Source: Pilimelia anulata
GTDB lineage: Bacteria; Actinomycetota; Actinomycetes; Mycobacteriales; Micromonosporaceae
Assembly: GCF_014647895.1 (NCBI RefSeq)
Contig: NZ_BMQB01000002.1
Coordinates: 372,001-436,000, forward strand
Direction of reading: 5' to 3'
Length of the DNA stretch: 64,000 nt
Positions 17,479-25,903 of this stretch are shown here, one piece after another. The translations under genes were made by a program, and so were the position numbers. The notes below the pieces were generated by a model, which saw nothing but the letters and a program-made list of their open reading frames with translations, did not search any database and was not told the origin of the DNA. Position 1 is the stretch's first letter, and each line of letters starts with the position of its first letter.

Positions 17479-17533
17479 GGTGAGCAGCGCGAACCACCAG
17501 GGCAGCAACACGGACGTGGCAGGAGAGCACGCA

Positions 17534-17998
17534 GTGACCGAGACCGCGGCGACGAACCGAACCGCTGGGGCCGAGCCCAGCGCATCCCCCCAGGCGGGCG
17601 GCGGCTGCTGTGGCGGCGGCGGTGGCGCCCCGGCGGCGGTGGCCGCCCCGGCCGGCGCGCCGGCCGACGGCGCGACCGGCATCATCCTGACCGACGTGGC
17701 CGCCGAGAAGGTCGGCGCGCTGCTGGAGCAGGAGGGCCGGGACGACCTGCGGCTGCGGGTCGCCGTCCAGCCGGGCGGCTGCTCGGGCCTGCGGTACCAG
17801 CTCTTCTTCGACGAGCGCTCGCTCGACGGCGACATCGTCAGCGAGTTCGGCCGGGTCGAGGTCGTGGTCGACCGGATGAGCGCCCCGTACCTGGCCGGCG
17901 CCAAGATCGACTTTGCCGACCGGATCGACGCCCAGGGCTTCACGATCGACAACCCGAACGCGGGCGGCTCCTGCGCCTGCGGCGACTCGTTCCACTGA
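17534..17998 (+). CDS. erpA: A-type iron-sulfur carrier (ErpA/IscA family) with Cys-Gly N-terminal segment
   Basis: Delivers Fe-S clusters to target proteins. The 154 residues include a canonical A-type domain from about residue 45, with GGCSGLRYQLFFDE and a C-terminal GGSCACGDSF, together providing the three cluster Cys residues. The N-terminal 45 residues are an unusual low-complexity leader with GGGCCGGGGGAP, adding two adjacent Cys before the domain. AGGAGA lies 7 bases before GTG 17534. It sits upstream of the respiratory genes, whose Rieske protein is an Fe-S protein, a suggestive but unproven link. Confidence 0.88.
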   Translation: MTETAATNRTAGAEPSASPQAGGGCCGGGGGAPAAVAAPAGAPADGATGIILTDVAAEKVGALLEQEGRDDLRLRVAVQPGGCSGLRYQLFFDERSLDGDIVSEFGRVEVVVDRMSAPYLAGAKIDFADRIDAQGFTIDNPNAGGSCACGDSFH

Positions 17999-18024
17999 GC
18001 CGCACCGCCCCCACCGGACCCCGA

Positions 18025-18060
18025 CCGCGGGCCCGGCGCCCCCGTGCGCCGGGCCCGCGG
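18025..18060 (+). terminator. Terminator hairpin after erpA
   Basis: A perfect 14-bp GC stem with an 8-base loop starts 27 bases after the stop codon. There is no T tract. Confidence 0.6.
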
Positions 18061-18201
18061 CGCGTCCGCCCCCGTGCTCCGGCGCCGCGTCGCGGGGCGC
18101 CCGGGTCGGGGCGGTTCGACTAGGCTGGCAACCCTCCGCGGCGTGCCGCACACGCGCGCACGCGCGGGCGCCATCCTCCCGTCGACCCGATGAGGGACCG
18201 C

Positions 18202-19182
18202 ATGAAGATCGCCGCCACCGGCTCGATCGCCACCGACCACCTGATGCACTTCCCGGGCCGGTTCGCCGAGCAGCTCATCGCCGACCAGCTCGACAAGGTC
18301 TCGCTCTCCTTCCTCGTCGACGACCTGGTGGTGCGCCGCGGTGGCGCCGCCGCGAACATCGCCTTCGGCATGGCCCGGCTCGGCCTGCGCCCGCTGCTGG
18401 TCGGCGCCGTCGGCAGCGACTTCGCCGACTACCGGGCCTGGCTGGAGCGGCACCACGTCGACTGCGCGTCCGTCCACGTCAGCGAGGTCGCGCACACCGC
18501 CCGGTTCGTCTGCACCACCGACGACGACATGTGCCAGATCGCCTCCTTCTACGCCGGCGCGATGAGCGAGGCCCGGCAGATCGAGCTGGCCCCGATCGCC
18601 GACCGGGCCGGCGGGCTCGACCTCGTGATCATCTCGCCGAACGACCCCGTCGCCATGACCCGGCACAGCGCCGAGTGCCGCGAGCGGGGGTACGCGTTCG
18701 TGGCCGACCCGTCCCAGCAGCTCGCCCGGATGGAGGGCCCGGAGATCCGGGAGCTGATCGACGGCGCGGCGTACCTGTTCACCAACGCGTACGAGCGGGA
18801 GCTGCTGGAGACCAAGACCGGCCTGACCGGCGACGAGGTGCTCGACCGGGTCGGCGTGCGGGTCACCACGCTGGGCAAGGAGGGCGCGGAGATCACCGGC
18901 CGGGGGATCGACCGGATCGTCGTCCCGGTGGCCCGGGAGATCCAGGCGTACGACCCGACGGGTGTCGGCGACGGCTTCCGGGCCGGGTTCTTCGCCGCCC
19001 GCGCCTGGGGCCTCGACCTGGCGGCCAGCGCCCGGGTCGGCGCGCTGCTCGCCACGCTGGTGCTGGAGACGGTCGGCACGCAGGAGTACGAGCTGCACCC
19101 GGAGTCGTTCGTCAAGCGCCTGGAGGAGTCGTACGGCCCGGCGGCGGCCGAGGAGGTCCGCCCGCACCTGATCCCCGCCTGA
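18202..19182 (+). CDS. adoK: Adenosine kinase, PfkB family (mycobacterial AdoK type)
   Basis: Phosphorylates adenosine to AMP. The 326 residues follow the M. tuberculosis AdoK (Rv2202c) closely as I recall it: the start MKIAATGSIATDHLMHFPGR, then VSLSFLVDDLVV, HTARFVCTTDDDMCQIASFY, ADPSQQLARMEG and the catalytic DPTGVGDGFRAGFF near residue 253, where the Asp is the general base. ATG 18202 has GAGGG at good spacing; ATG 18190 lacks a ribosome site. A TAGGCT -10 element at 18121-18126 probably drives it. It lies between erpA and ctaC, as in mycobacteria. Confidence 0.92.
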   Translation: MKIAATGSIATDHLMHFPGRFAEQLIADQLDKVSLSFLVDDLVVRRGGAAANIAFGMARLGLRPLLVGAVGSDFADYRAWLERHHVDCASVHVSEVAHTARFVCTTDDDMCQIASFYAGAMSEARQIELAPIADRAGGLDLVIISPNDPVAMTRHSAECRERGYAFVADPSQQLARMEGPEIRELIDGAAYLFTNAYERELLETKTGLTGDEVLDRVGVRVTTLGKEGAEITGRGIDRIVVPVAREIQAYDPTGVGDGFRAGFFAARAWGLDLAASARVGALLATLVLETVGTQEYELHPESFVKRLEESYGPAAAEEVRPHLIPA

Positions 19183-19276
19183 CCCGCCCCGCACCCGGTT
19201 CGCCGGGGCCGCCCCGCGCGCCCCGGGCAGCCCCGCCCAACCCGGGAGCGCCGCCGCCCCGGGAGCGCCGGCAACC

Positions 19277-19609
19277 TCAGGACAGGCGGCGGATCGTGAA
19301 CGCCGGCGGCGCCGCGGCCACCAGCTCCTGCCGGCGCAGCCGGCACCACGCGGCCAGGTCGTTCGCCGCCGCCGGGTCGTCGGCCAGCACCCGGACCAGC
19401 CCGCCCACCGGCACCCCCGGCAGCCGCCGGGCCAGCGCGATCACCGGCAGCGGGCACCGCTGCCCGAGACAGTCCAGCACCACCACCGCCTCCGCGCCGG
19501 CCGCCCCGGCATCGCCGCCGCCACCGGCCGGCCCGGCATCGCCCGGCCAGGGGTCGGCCGGTCCGGGGTCGGGCGGTCCGGCGGCGCGCGGCCCGGGGTC
19601 CGGGGTCAC
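19277..19609 (-). CDS. TusA-family sulfur carrier
   Basis: Accepts persulfide sulfur and passes it on to thiolation or cofactor pathways. The 110-residue protein has a Pro/Gly/Asp-rich first 40 residues, then a TusA domain with VLDCLGQRCPLPVIALA, in which the Cys of CPLP is the persulfide-carrying residue. VRVLADDPAAANDLAAWC follows, as in the family. Its GTG overlaps the stop of the cysteine desulfurase gene by 4 bp, so donor and carrier are made together. Confidence 0.88.
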   Translation of the reverse strand: MTPDPGPRAAGPPDPGPADPWPGDAGPAGGGGDAGAAGAEAVVVLDCLGQRCPLPVIALARRLPGVPVGGLVRVLADDPAAANDLAAWCRLRRQELVAAAPPAFTIRRLS

Positions 19610-20766
19610 AGGCCGACCGCGCCGGCCTCGGCGCGCAGGTCCGCGACGATCCCCGGCAGCTCGGCCAGGAACCGGTCCACCTCCGCCGCCGTGCTCTCCC
19701 GGTGCAGCGACACCCGCACGTTGCCGTGCGACAGCACCCCCATCGCCTCCAGCACGTGGCTCGGCCGCAGCGTCGCCGCCGTGCAGGACGAGCCGGACGA
19801 CACGGCGAAGCCGCGCCGGTCCAGCGCCAGCAGCAGCGCCTCCCCGTCGACGTACAGGCAGGAGAACGTCACCAGGTGCGGCAGCCGGTCGACCGGGTCG
19901 CCGACCACCTCCACGTCCGGTACGGTCGCCGCCACCGCCGCTCGGATCCGGTCCACCAGCGGGCGCAGCCGGCGCGCCTCGCCCGCCGCCTCCGCGGCGC
20001 TCGCCCGCAGCGACGCCGCCGCCGCGACGATGCCGGGCAGGTTCAGCGCGCCGGGGGAGCGGCCGCCCTCCCGCCCGTCCTCGGGGTACGGCGAGCGCCA
20101 CCGCACCCCCTTGCGCACCACCAGCACCCCCACCCCCGGCGGCCCGCCCCACTTGTGCGCGCTGCCGGTCAGCACCGACCAGCCGCCGGGCACCGGCGCC
20201 CGGCCGAGCGAGGCGGCGGCGTCCACGTACAGCGGCACCCCCACGTCCGCCGCCGCCCTCGCGGCCGCGGCGACCGGCTGGACCGTGCCCACCTCGTGGC
20301 TGGCGCTGATCAGCGCCGCCAGCCCCACGTCGGGCCGGACCACGGCCCGCTCCCAGGCGTCCAGGTCCAGCCGCCCGGCCCGGTCCACCGGCACCGCCTC
20401 GGCGTGCCCGTGCGCGGCGGCGGCGTGCAGCACCGCCGAGTGCTCGATCGCCGAGTGGACCAGCCGGTACCCCGCCCGGGACCGCCCGGCCAGCGCCCCG
20501 GTGACCGCCGCGTGCGCGGCGACGGTCCCGTTCGCGGTGAACGTGACCTCGTCGGGGCGGACGTCCAGCACCTCGGCGACCGCGGTCCGGGACGCCTCCA
20601 GGAGCTGCTGGGCCCGGCGCGCCCCCGCGTACAGCCGGGCCGGGTCGTACCAGCCGTCGGTGTACGCCGCGGCCAGCGCCTGCCGGGCCACGGGGTGCAG
20701 CGGGGCGGCGGTCGCCGCATCGAAGTAGGCGGGGTCAATCGCGGTGGGTTGGGCCGGCTCGGTCAC
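19606..20766 (-). CDS. Cysteine desulfurase, class V aminotransferase fold
   Basis: PLP enzyme that converts cysteine to alanine and a protein-bound persulfide. The 386 residues have EVTFTANGTVAAH near 75, SASHEVGTVQPV near 155, the PLP Lys in GSAHKWGGPPG near 205 and the catalytic loop Cys in SSGSSCTAATL near 330. Unlike IscS, no scaffold gene IscU is beside it; the partner is the overlapping TusA gene, which suggests thiolation rather than Fe-S assembly. Its leaderless promoter is back to back with the ctaC promoter. Confidence 0.9.
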   Translation of the reverse strand: MTEPAQPTAIDPAYFDAATAAPLHPVARQALAAAYTDGWYDPARLYAGARRAQQLLEASRTAVAEVLDVRPDEVTFTANGTVAAHAAVTGALAGRSRAGYRLVHSAIEHSAVLHAAAAHGHAEAVPVDRAGRLDLDAWERAVVRPDVGLAALISASHEVGTVQPVAAAARAAADVGVPLYVDAAASLGRAPVPGGWSVLTGSAHKWGGPPGVGVLVVRKGVRWRSPYPEDGREGGRSPGALNLPGIVAAAASLRASAAEAAGEARRLRPLVDRIRAAVAATVPDVEVVGDPVDRLPHLVTFSCLYVDGEALLLALDRRGFAVSSGSSCTAATLRPSHVLEAMGVLSHGNVRVSLHRESTAAEVDRFLAELPGIVADLRAEAGAVGL

Positions 20767-20772
20767 GCCTCG

Positions 20773-20778
20773 ACGGTA
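20773..20778 (-). promoter_or_regulatory. -10 element TACCGT, leaderless start of cysteine desulfurase
   Basis: TACCGT lies 6 bases before the GTG at 20766. It is about 85 bases from the divergent TAAGGT element proposed for ctaC. Confidence 0.55.
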
Positions 20779-20858
20779 GCGTGGGGCGCGGGGGGCGGTG
20801 CGTTCCCCGGCACCCGGTTCGTCCGCACCCCGTCACGGGTACGGGCGGGGAGGTCGAG

Positions 20859-20864
20859 TAAGGT
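20859..20864 (+). promoter_or_regulatory. Candidate -10 (TAAGGT) for ctaC, long leader
   Basis: TAAGGT predicts transcription from about 20871 and an untranslated leader of about 130 bases. The leader is very GC-rich with inverted repeats (for example around 20882-20900) and ends in AGGAG before GTG 21000. Confidence 0.4.
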
Positions 20865-20999
20865 GCGACCGTTGGTGACGCGGGCGGGTCGCCCGCCCCG
20901 CGGGGAGGCCGGCGGGGCCGCGGGCCGCGGCGGCCGCCGGCGGCGTCGACCCGCGCGGGCCGCGGCCGGGCACGAGCGCAACGAGAGAGGCAGGAGCAG

Positions 21000-21911
21000 G
21001 TGTTCGCAGAGCGTGCGAGGGTCAGCGGACGGGGCGGTCGGCCCCGGGCGACCCGGCTGGCGGGCCTCGGTCTCGGCGCCGTGGCGCTGCTGACCCTGCT
21101 GACGGGCTGTGACGTCGGCAAGACGTTCGCCGGCTTCGGCTGGCCGCAGGAGGGCATCACGCCCACCGCCCACCGCATGTACGACCTGTGGATCGGCTCG
21201 ACGGTGGCGGCGCTCATCGTCGGCTTCATCACCTGGGGCCTGATCTTCTGGTGCGTCATCCGGTACCGCAAGCGGGGCGAGGAGCTGCCGCCGCAGACCC
21301 GGTACAACATCCCGATGGAGACCATCTACACGGCCACGCCGTTCCTGGTCATCGCGGTGCTGTTCTACTACACGGCCATCGTCCAGGCGGACGTCGACCG
21401 CACCTCGAAGAACCCGGACGTGATCGTCGAGGTCGCCGCGTTCAAGTGGAACTGGCAGTTCAACTACCGCGACGGGATGGGCGTGGAGGCCAACACGGTC
21501 GCGTCCACGCTGGGCGACAGCGACTACATCCCGGTGCTGGTCCTGCCGACCCACCGCAAGGTGCGGTTCGAGGAGACCAGCAAGGACGTCATCCACTCCT
21601 TCTGGGTACCGGAGCTGCTGTTCAAGCGCGACGTGTTCCCCGGCCCGATCCGCAACGTCTTCGAGGCCACGATCGAGAAGGAGGGGGCGTACGTCGGCCG
21701 CTGCGCCGAGCTGTGCGGCACCTACCACTCGATGATGAACTTCGAGCTGCGCGCGGTCACGGCCGAGAAGTACACGCAGTTCCTCGACGCCAAGAAGGCC
21801 GGGAAGACGACGCCGGAGGCGCTGACCGCGATCGGCGAGAACCCGTACGCGACGAAGACCACGCCGTTCGAGACCAAGCGTCAGCTCAAGGACCGGAAGG
21901 TGTCGCCGTGA
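21000..21911 (+). CDS. ctaC: Cytochrome c oxidase subunit II
   Basis: CuA-bearing subunit of the aa3 oxidase that takes electrons from cytochrome c. The 303 residues start with a signal segment ending in the lipobox LLTGC near residue 36, so the mature N-terminus should be lipid-modified. Two membrane helices follow (about 60-85 and 105-125), then the periplasmic cupredoxin domain with the CuA ligands in RCAELCGTYHSMM near residue 235 and an upstream His in VIHSFWVPE. ctaF overlaps its stop by 4 bp. The GTG start has GGAG at good spacing. Confidence 0.95.
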   Translation: MFAERARVSGRGGRPRATRLAGLGLGAVALLTLLTGCDVGKTFAGFGWPQEGITPTAHRMYDLWIGSTVAALIVGFITWGLIFWCVIRYRKRGEELPPQTRYNIPMETIYTATPFLVIAVLFYYTAIVQADVDRTSKNPDVIVEVAAFKWNWQFNYRDGMGVEANTVASTLGDSDYIPVLVLPTHRKVRFEETSKDVIHSFWVPELLFKRDVFPGPIRNVFEATIEKEGAYVGRCAELCGTYHSMMNFELRAVTAEKYTQFLDAKKAGKTTPEALTAIGENPYATKTTPFETKRQLKDRKVSP

Positions 21912-22351
21912 AGTCCGAGTACAAACTCTTCACTCTGCTGGCGGTCTTCCTCTTCCTCTGCACCGGCGTGTACGCGTGGTGGACGTCGGTCGCGAGCGAC
22001 CCGATCAACCCGCCCGGCCACACCGACTGGGTCGGGACGATGGCGCTGCTGCTGTCCGGGCTGCTCTGCCTGATGCTGGGCGGGTACTTCTGGTTCGTCG
22101 CCCGCCGCATCGACCTGCGCCCGGAGGACCGGCCGGACGCCGAGATCCACGAGGGCGCCGGCGAGGTCGGCTTCTTCAGCCCCGGCAGCTACTGGCCGTT
22201 CGGGCTGGCCCTGTCGGCGGCGACGGCGGCGATCGGCACCGCGTACATGCAGTGGTGGCTGGTCACGGCCGGGATGCTCGCGGTGGTGCTGTCGGCGGCG
22301 GCGCTGCTGTTCGAGTACTACAGCGGCACCCGGCGCGCGGTCGAGCACTGA
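21908..22351 (+). CDS. ctaF: Cytochrome c oxidase subunit IV, actinobacterial CtaF
   Basis: Small membrane subunit specific to actinobacterial aa3 oxidases within the bc1-aa3 supercomplex. The 147 residues have about four hydrophobic segments and family blocks such as KLFTLLAVFLFL, VARRIDLRPEDRPDAEIHEG and GFFSPGSYWPFGLALSA. GTG 21908 overlaps the ctaC TGA. ctaD, the catalytic subunit I, is not in this window; in mycobacteria it also lies elsewhere. Confidence 0.93.
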   Translation: MKSEYKLFTLLAVFLFLCTGVYAWWTSVASDPINPPGHTDWVGTMALLLSGLLCLMLGGYFWFVARRIDLRPEDRPDAEIHEGAGEVGFFSPGSYWPFGLALSAATAAIGTAYMQWWLVTAGMLAVVLSAAALLFEYYSGTRRAVEH

Positions 22352-22363
22352 CCCGCAACCGTC

Positions 22364-22398
22364 CGGCGCCCGTCCCCACCGCGGGGCGGGCGCCGTTT
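22364..22398 (+). terminator. Rho-independent-like terminator after ctaCF
   Basis: A 13-bp GC-rich stem with one bulged T (22364-22377 with 22383-22395) is followed by GTTTC. It ends the ctaC-ctaF unit 13 bases after the stop. Confidence 0.65.
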
Positions 22399-22538
22399 CG
22401 TACCGCCGCCGCGCAATAGCGCCGATCGCGGAATGGATTGCGCATTCGGCGGAATGGTCGGACGACGTCATCGAGCGGCGCCGTTCTCCGCTATTCCGGT
22501 CAAGAATGTCCGGGGTTCCGGCGGATCGCGGCGAGCCA

Positions 22539-22544
22539 TAGACT
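22539..22544 (+). promoter_or_regulatory. -10 element TAGACT, leaderless start of LysR gene
   Basis: TAGACT lies 7 bases before ATG 22552. The preceding 120 bases are noticeably less GC-rich than coding DNA, as expected for a regulated promoter. Confidence 0.5.
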
Positions 22545-22551
22545 GCTGCCC

Positions 22552-23505
22552 ATGGATCTGGAGATCCGCCACCTGCGCGCGCTGTGCGCCATCGCCGACG
22601 CGGGCAGCGTTTCCGGGGCGGCCACCCGGCTCGGGATTTCGCAGCCCTCGCTGACCACGCTGCTCCAGCGGGTCGAGCGGCACGTCGGGGCGCGGCTGTT
22701 CCGCCGCGGCCGGACCGGCGTCGACCCGACCGAGCTGGGCGACCGGCTCGTCCGCCGCGCCCGGCTGCTGCTGCTCGAACTCGACGCGTTCGGCGGCGAG
22801 CTGGCCGGCGGCGAGGGCGGCCCGATCCGGTTCGGCTCGGTGCACATGGAGTGCATGGTCCCGCTGTACGAGGGGCTGGAGCGCGCCCTGGGCGGCGCCG
22901 AGGTGTCGCTGCACGTCGAGTCGTCCAGCGTGGCGCTCGCGCAGGCGCTGGCCCACGGCCACCTGGACGCGGCGCTGATCGCCATCATCGAGGGCCGGGA
23001 CATCCCGCTGGCGCCGCACCTCGGCCAGCGGATCATGGTCCCATGGGTCCCGGTGTACGTGTCGCTGTCCGCCCGGCACCGGCTGGCCGGCGCCGCGGAG
23101 GTCGCGCTGGCGGACCTGGCCGACGAGGTGTGGATCAGCCCGCCCGGCGGCGACGACGGCGGCCTGGCGGCGCTGCGGGACGCGGCGCGCACGGCCGGGT
23201 TCACCCCGCGGATCCGGTTCGAGCTGCCCAGCGGCGGCGGCCGGCCGCTGGTCGCCGCCGGCCGGGCGGTGCAGCTCGTCGAGCCGAACTCGCGCGGCGT
23301 GCCCGGCACGGTCATGCGCCCGCTGGCCGGCGAGCCGCTGCGGATGCGGCTGGTGCTGGCCTGGCGGCGCCAGCGGGTGAGCCGGGAGCAGGCCGACCTG
23401 ATCTACGCCGCCGCCGCGGCGGCGTACGCCGACTACGCGATGTCCAGCCCGGTCTTCCGGCCCTGGTGGGACGCGCACCGCGAGGTCCACCCGCCGGCGG
23501 CCTGA
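22552..23505 (+). CDS. LysR-type transcriptional regulator
   Basis: A 317-residue DNA-binding regulator. The N-terminal winged helix-turn-helix reads LRALCAIADAGSVSGAATRLGISQPSLTT in the usual position (residues 7-36; quoted here only as a guide to its boundaries by its start LRALCAIAD and end SQPSLTT). A substrate-binding-like effector domain covers about residues 90-300, with HGHLDAALI near 140. The effector is unknown. It lies convergent to the collagenase gene; LysR proteins usually regulate a divergent neighbour, and none is present here, so the target is open. Confidence 0.88.
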   Translation: MDLEIRHLRALCAIADAGSVSGAATRLGISQPSLTTLLQRVERHVGARLFRRGRTGVDPTELGDRLVRRARLLLLELDAFGGELAGGEGGPIRFGSVHMECMVPLYEGLERALGGAEVSLHVESSSVALAQALAHGHLDAALIAIIEGRDIPLAPHLGQRIMVPWVPVYVSLSARHRLAGAAEVALADLADEVWISPPGGDDGGLAALRDAARTAGFTPRIRFELPSGGGRPLVAAGRAVQLVEPNSRGVPGTVMRPLAGEPLRMRLVLAWRRQRVSREQADLIYAAAAAAYADYAMSSPVFRPWWDAHREVHPPAA

Positions 23506-23521
23506 CCCCGGGCGCGGGGGT

Positions 23522-23554
23522 GGGGCCCGGCGGGCCTGACGCCCGCCGGGCCCC
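23522..23554. terminator. Bidirectional terminator between LysR and collagenase genes
   Basis: A perfect 14-bp GC stem with a 5-base loop (CTGAC) lies between the two convergent stop codons. Confidence 0.65.
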
Positions 23555-23573
23555 CGCGGGGGAGTGAGGTCGG

Positions 23574-25505
23574 TTACGGCAGGGTGCCGCAGTTGCCGCG
23601 GGCGCAGGCCGCGAGCCAGGTCGCCCACTCCTTGTCGTACCGGGTGCCGATCGTGCTCTTGAGGTGGCTGCGGGCGGCCGACCAGTTGCCGGTCCGGTAG
23701 GCGGCGAGGACCCTGGCCACGTCGTCCGGGTGCGACTGGTTCAGGTACCGGGTGGCGAGGTAGCCCCACCGGTAGACCCGGGTCGAATCGTGCGAGTACG
23801 TCGTGTCGAACAGCGCGCTCAGCTTGTACGTGCCCTTTCCGGCCTCGGCGAGCGCTTCCTGGTAGGTGACGTTGCGGTACGAGTAGGCGACGTACTCCGC
23901 GAATCCCTCGATCCACCAGACCGTCGGCGTCTGCACGTTGGTCTCGAAATCGCCGTACATGTTGAACCGGCCGTCGAGGTAGTGGGTGTATTCGTGGTTG
24001 AGGTTCCAGATCTGGAACGTCGGCCGCTGCCACTCCGCCTCGTAGGCGATGAACCGGGCCTGATTGCCGGCCTTGGCCGGGTCGCCCTCCAGGTACATCC
24101 CGCCGTTGTTGGTGTCGATGTCCCACATGGGCCCGGCGTACGTCCGGTAGTCCTTGCTGGAGTCGTAGACCACGACCTCGATCGAGGTGTTCCCGTCGTT
24201 GGCCACCGGGCCGCTGTCCTTGGCGATCCGGTGGAAGTACGCGTCCTGATTGGTCAGGCTGCCGCAGGTCCCGGACAGCTCGGCGGCGGTCATCTGCTGC
24301 GCCCGGATCCGCAGCGTGGGGCCGCAGGTGTGCCGGATCGGCAGCACGTCGGCCAGCAGCCGCTCGGCCAGGTCGCACACGTCGTAGTCGGCGCAGTTCG
24401 CCCGGTCGTACTCGTCGGCCAGGTCGGCCACCCCGACCCACAGCGGCGCGGTCGCCCCGGTGCTCGACGACAGCGCCAGCAGCGCCCGCACCCGCGGCCG
24501 CACGTCCGCGCGCAGCGCGTCGTGCTGGAGGAACCGGGCCAGCTCCCGGCCGGCGTTCGCGGTCAGGTACCCGCGGTCGCCGGCGAGCAGGTCGAGGTGG
24601 CCGGCGGCGAAGTCCTGCAACGCCGCGGTGACCCGGCCGTCGCGCCGGACGGCGTCGGCGAAGCCGGGCACCCAGTGGCCGCGGTACAGCACGGTGTACC
24701 CGCTGTTCACGGCGTTGCTCATCCACCAGGAGGCGGCGTGCGCGGCGTCGAAGCCGGCCAGCAGCCGGCGGACCACGGGCAGGTACCGGATGTTCTCCCC
24801 GGCGCTGTCGACCAGCGTGACGACCTCGGTGAGCACCTCCCCGTTGGCGTCGCTGACCGTGAACGCCCGCGGGTGGGCGAAGAACGCGTCCAGCGCGCCG
24901 CGGACGGCCGCCCGCAGCTCGGGGCCGTACGCGCCGACCACGTCGGGCAGGGCCCACTGCACGTAGTAGCCGGCGCGCAGGTGCAGCGCGAGCTGCGCCG
25001 TGCCGGTGGAGTTGTCGCCGGGGTGGTCCGCCGCGTTCGCCCGCAGGCCCGCGGCGACGCTGGCGAGCTGCGCCTCCCGGAACACGCCCCGCGCGTCCGC
25101 GCCGGTGAGCCGGAACAGGCTGCTCAGGCAGGCCGGGTCGGCGGACCGGACGAGCGCGACCAGCGCCGGGCCGGTCCGGTCGGCGAAGTCGGCGACGGCG
25201 CACGCGGCCCGGCCGCGCCGGGCCGACGGCCGGGGTACGGGCAGCCGCGGCGCCGCGTCGGGCGTGCGCCGCCCGGCGTCGTTCGAGGCCGGCAGCGGCG
25301 GGCGCTCGGCCGCCGGCGTGCTGCCGTGGTGGTGGGCGGTCTCCTCGTTCAGCCCGGCCGCGGGCAGCGGCGCGGGGGCGTGCGGCGGCACGGCGGCGGC
25401 GGGCGGCGCGGCGGCCGGCGCGCCCTGCACGCTCTGTCCGGTGAGGACGATAACGGCGGCGAGGAGTGCGGCCGCGGTGGGTCGTACACCACGGGGGAAT
25501 GGCAT
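23574..25505 (-). CDS. Secreted M9-family collagenase-like metalloprotease
   Basis: Predicted extracellular zinc protease that cleaves collagen-like substrates. The 643 residues begin with a signal peptide (RGVRPTAAALLAAVIVLTG, cleavage near residue 29) and a Pro/Ala-rich linker to about residue 95. The helical activator domain follows, and the catalytic domain has the zinc motif HEYTHYLDGRF near residue 501 with the third-ligand Glu in WWIEGFAEY near 530. No PKD or collagen-binding domain follows the catalytic domain, so this is a minimal form. Cys pairs in the middle suggest disulfides. It is divergent from the trypsin-like gene. Confidence 0.9.
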   Translation of the reverse strand: MPFPRGVRPTAAALLAAVIVLTGQSVQGAPAAAPPAAAVPPHAPAPLPAAGLNEETAHHHGSTPAAERPPLPASNDAGRRTPDAAPRLPVPRPSARRGRAACAVADFADRTGPALVALVRSADPACLSSLFRLTGADARGVFREAQLASVAAGLRANAADHPGDNSTGTAQLALHLRAGYYVQWALPDVVGAYGPELRAAVRGALDAFFAHPRAFTVSDANGEVLTEVVTLVDSAGENIRYLPVVRRLLAGFDAAHAASWWMSNAVNSGYTVLYRGHWVPGFADAVRRDGRVTAALQDFAAGHLDLLAGDRGYLTANAGRELARFLQHDALRADVRPRVRALLALSSSTGATAPLWVGVADLADEYDRANCADYDVCDLAERLLADVLPIRHTCGPTLRIRAQQMTAAELSGTCGSLTNQDAYFHRIAKDSGPVANDGNTSIEVVVYDSSKDYRTYAGPMWDIDTNNGGMYLEGDPAKAGNQARFIAYEAEWQRPTFQIWNLNHEYTHYLDGRFNMYGDFETNVQTPTVWWIEGFAEYVAYSYRNVTYQEALAEAGKGTYKLSALFDTTYSHDSTRVYRWGYLATRYLNQSHPDDVARVLAAYRTGNWSAARSHLKSTIGTRYDKEWATWLAACARGNCGTLP

Positions 25506-25903
25506 GGCGGTGCCCCTTCGAAAATGCGCCGCCGCGAGCGCGGCGACAGGGGGTGAGGGGGGAAGGCGAACCGGTTCGGGTACGCAGTCTCACACGTCCG
25601 AAGGGGACGTGGTCATGTCATCCATCGATAGGTCAGCGCTATGGATCGGGTGGGCCGCGCACCGAATTGCCGGTGATCAAAGGCTTTGTCCCGGGCCCCG
25701 ATCCGCTGGTCGGGCGGGTGCTCCGGTTCCGCGATCAACCGTGCATGTGTGGATTTCCGACCCGGCCACAGCTATCGGAAGCCGTCTATGCTCGCTCACG
25801 AATCGGCGTTCCCCGCCCATTCGATTCACCCGCGAATCGCGCCGGCCCGGGAAACGACGCCGTACCCCGGTGGCCCGGCCGCGCCCGTCGAACGGAGCCC
25901 GCC
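25506..25903. other. Intergenic region between divergent secreted proteases
   Basis: About 400 bases with lower G+C than coding DNA and no credible open frame. A TATGCT element at 25787-25792 could be the -10 for the trypsin gene, giving a leader of about 105 bases. No clear operator repeat was recognised, but the shared region is the natural place for joint control of both proteases. Confidence 0.4.

Noticed and set aside
19200..19276. Direct repeats CCGGGAGCGCC between adoK and the TusA gene
   Set aside because: Only two short GC-rich copies; no strong hairpin or known motif, and expected by chance at this base composition.
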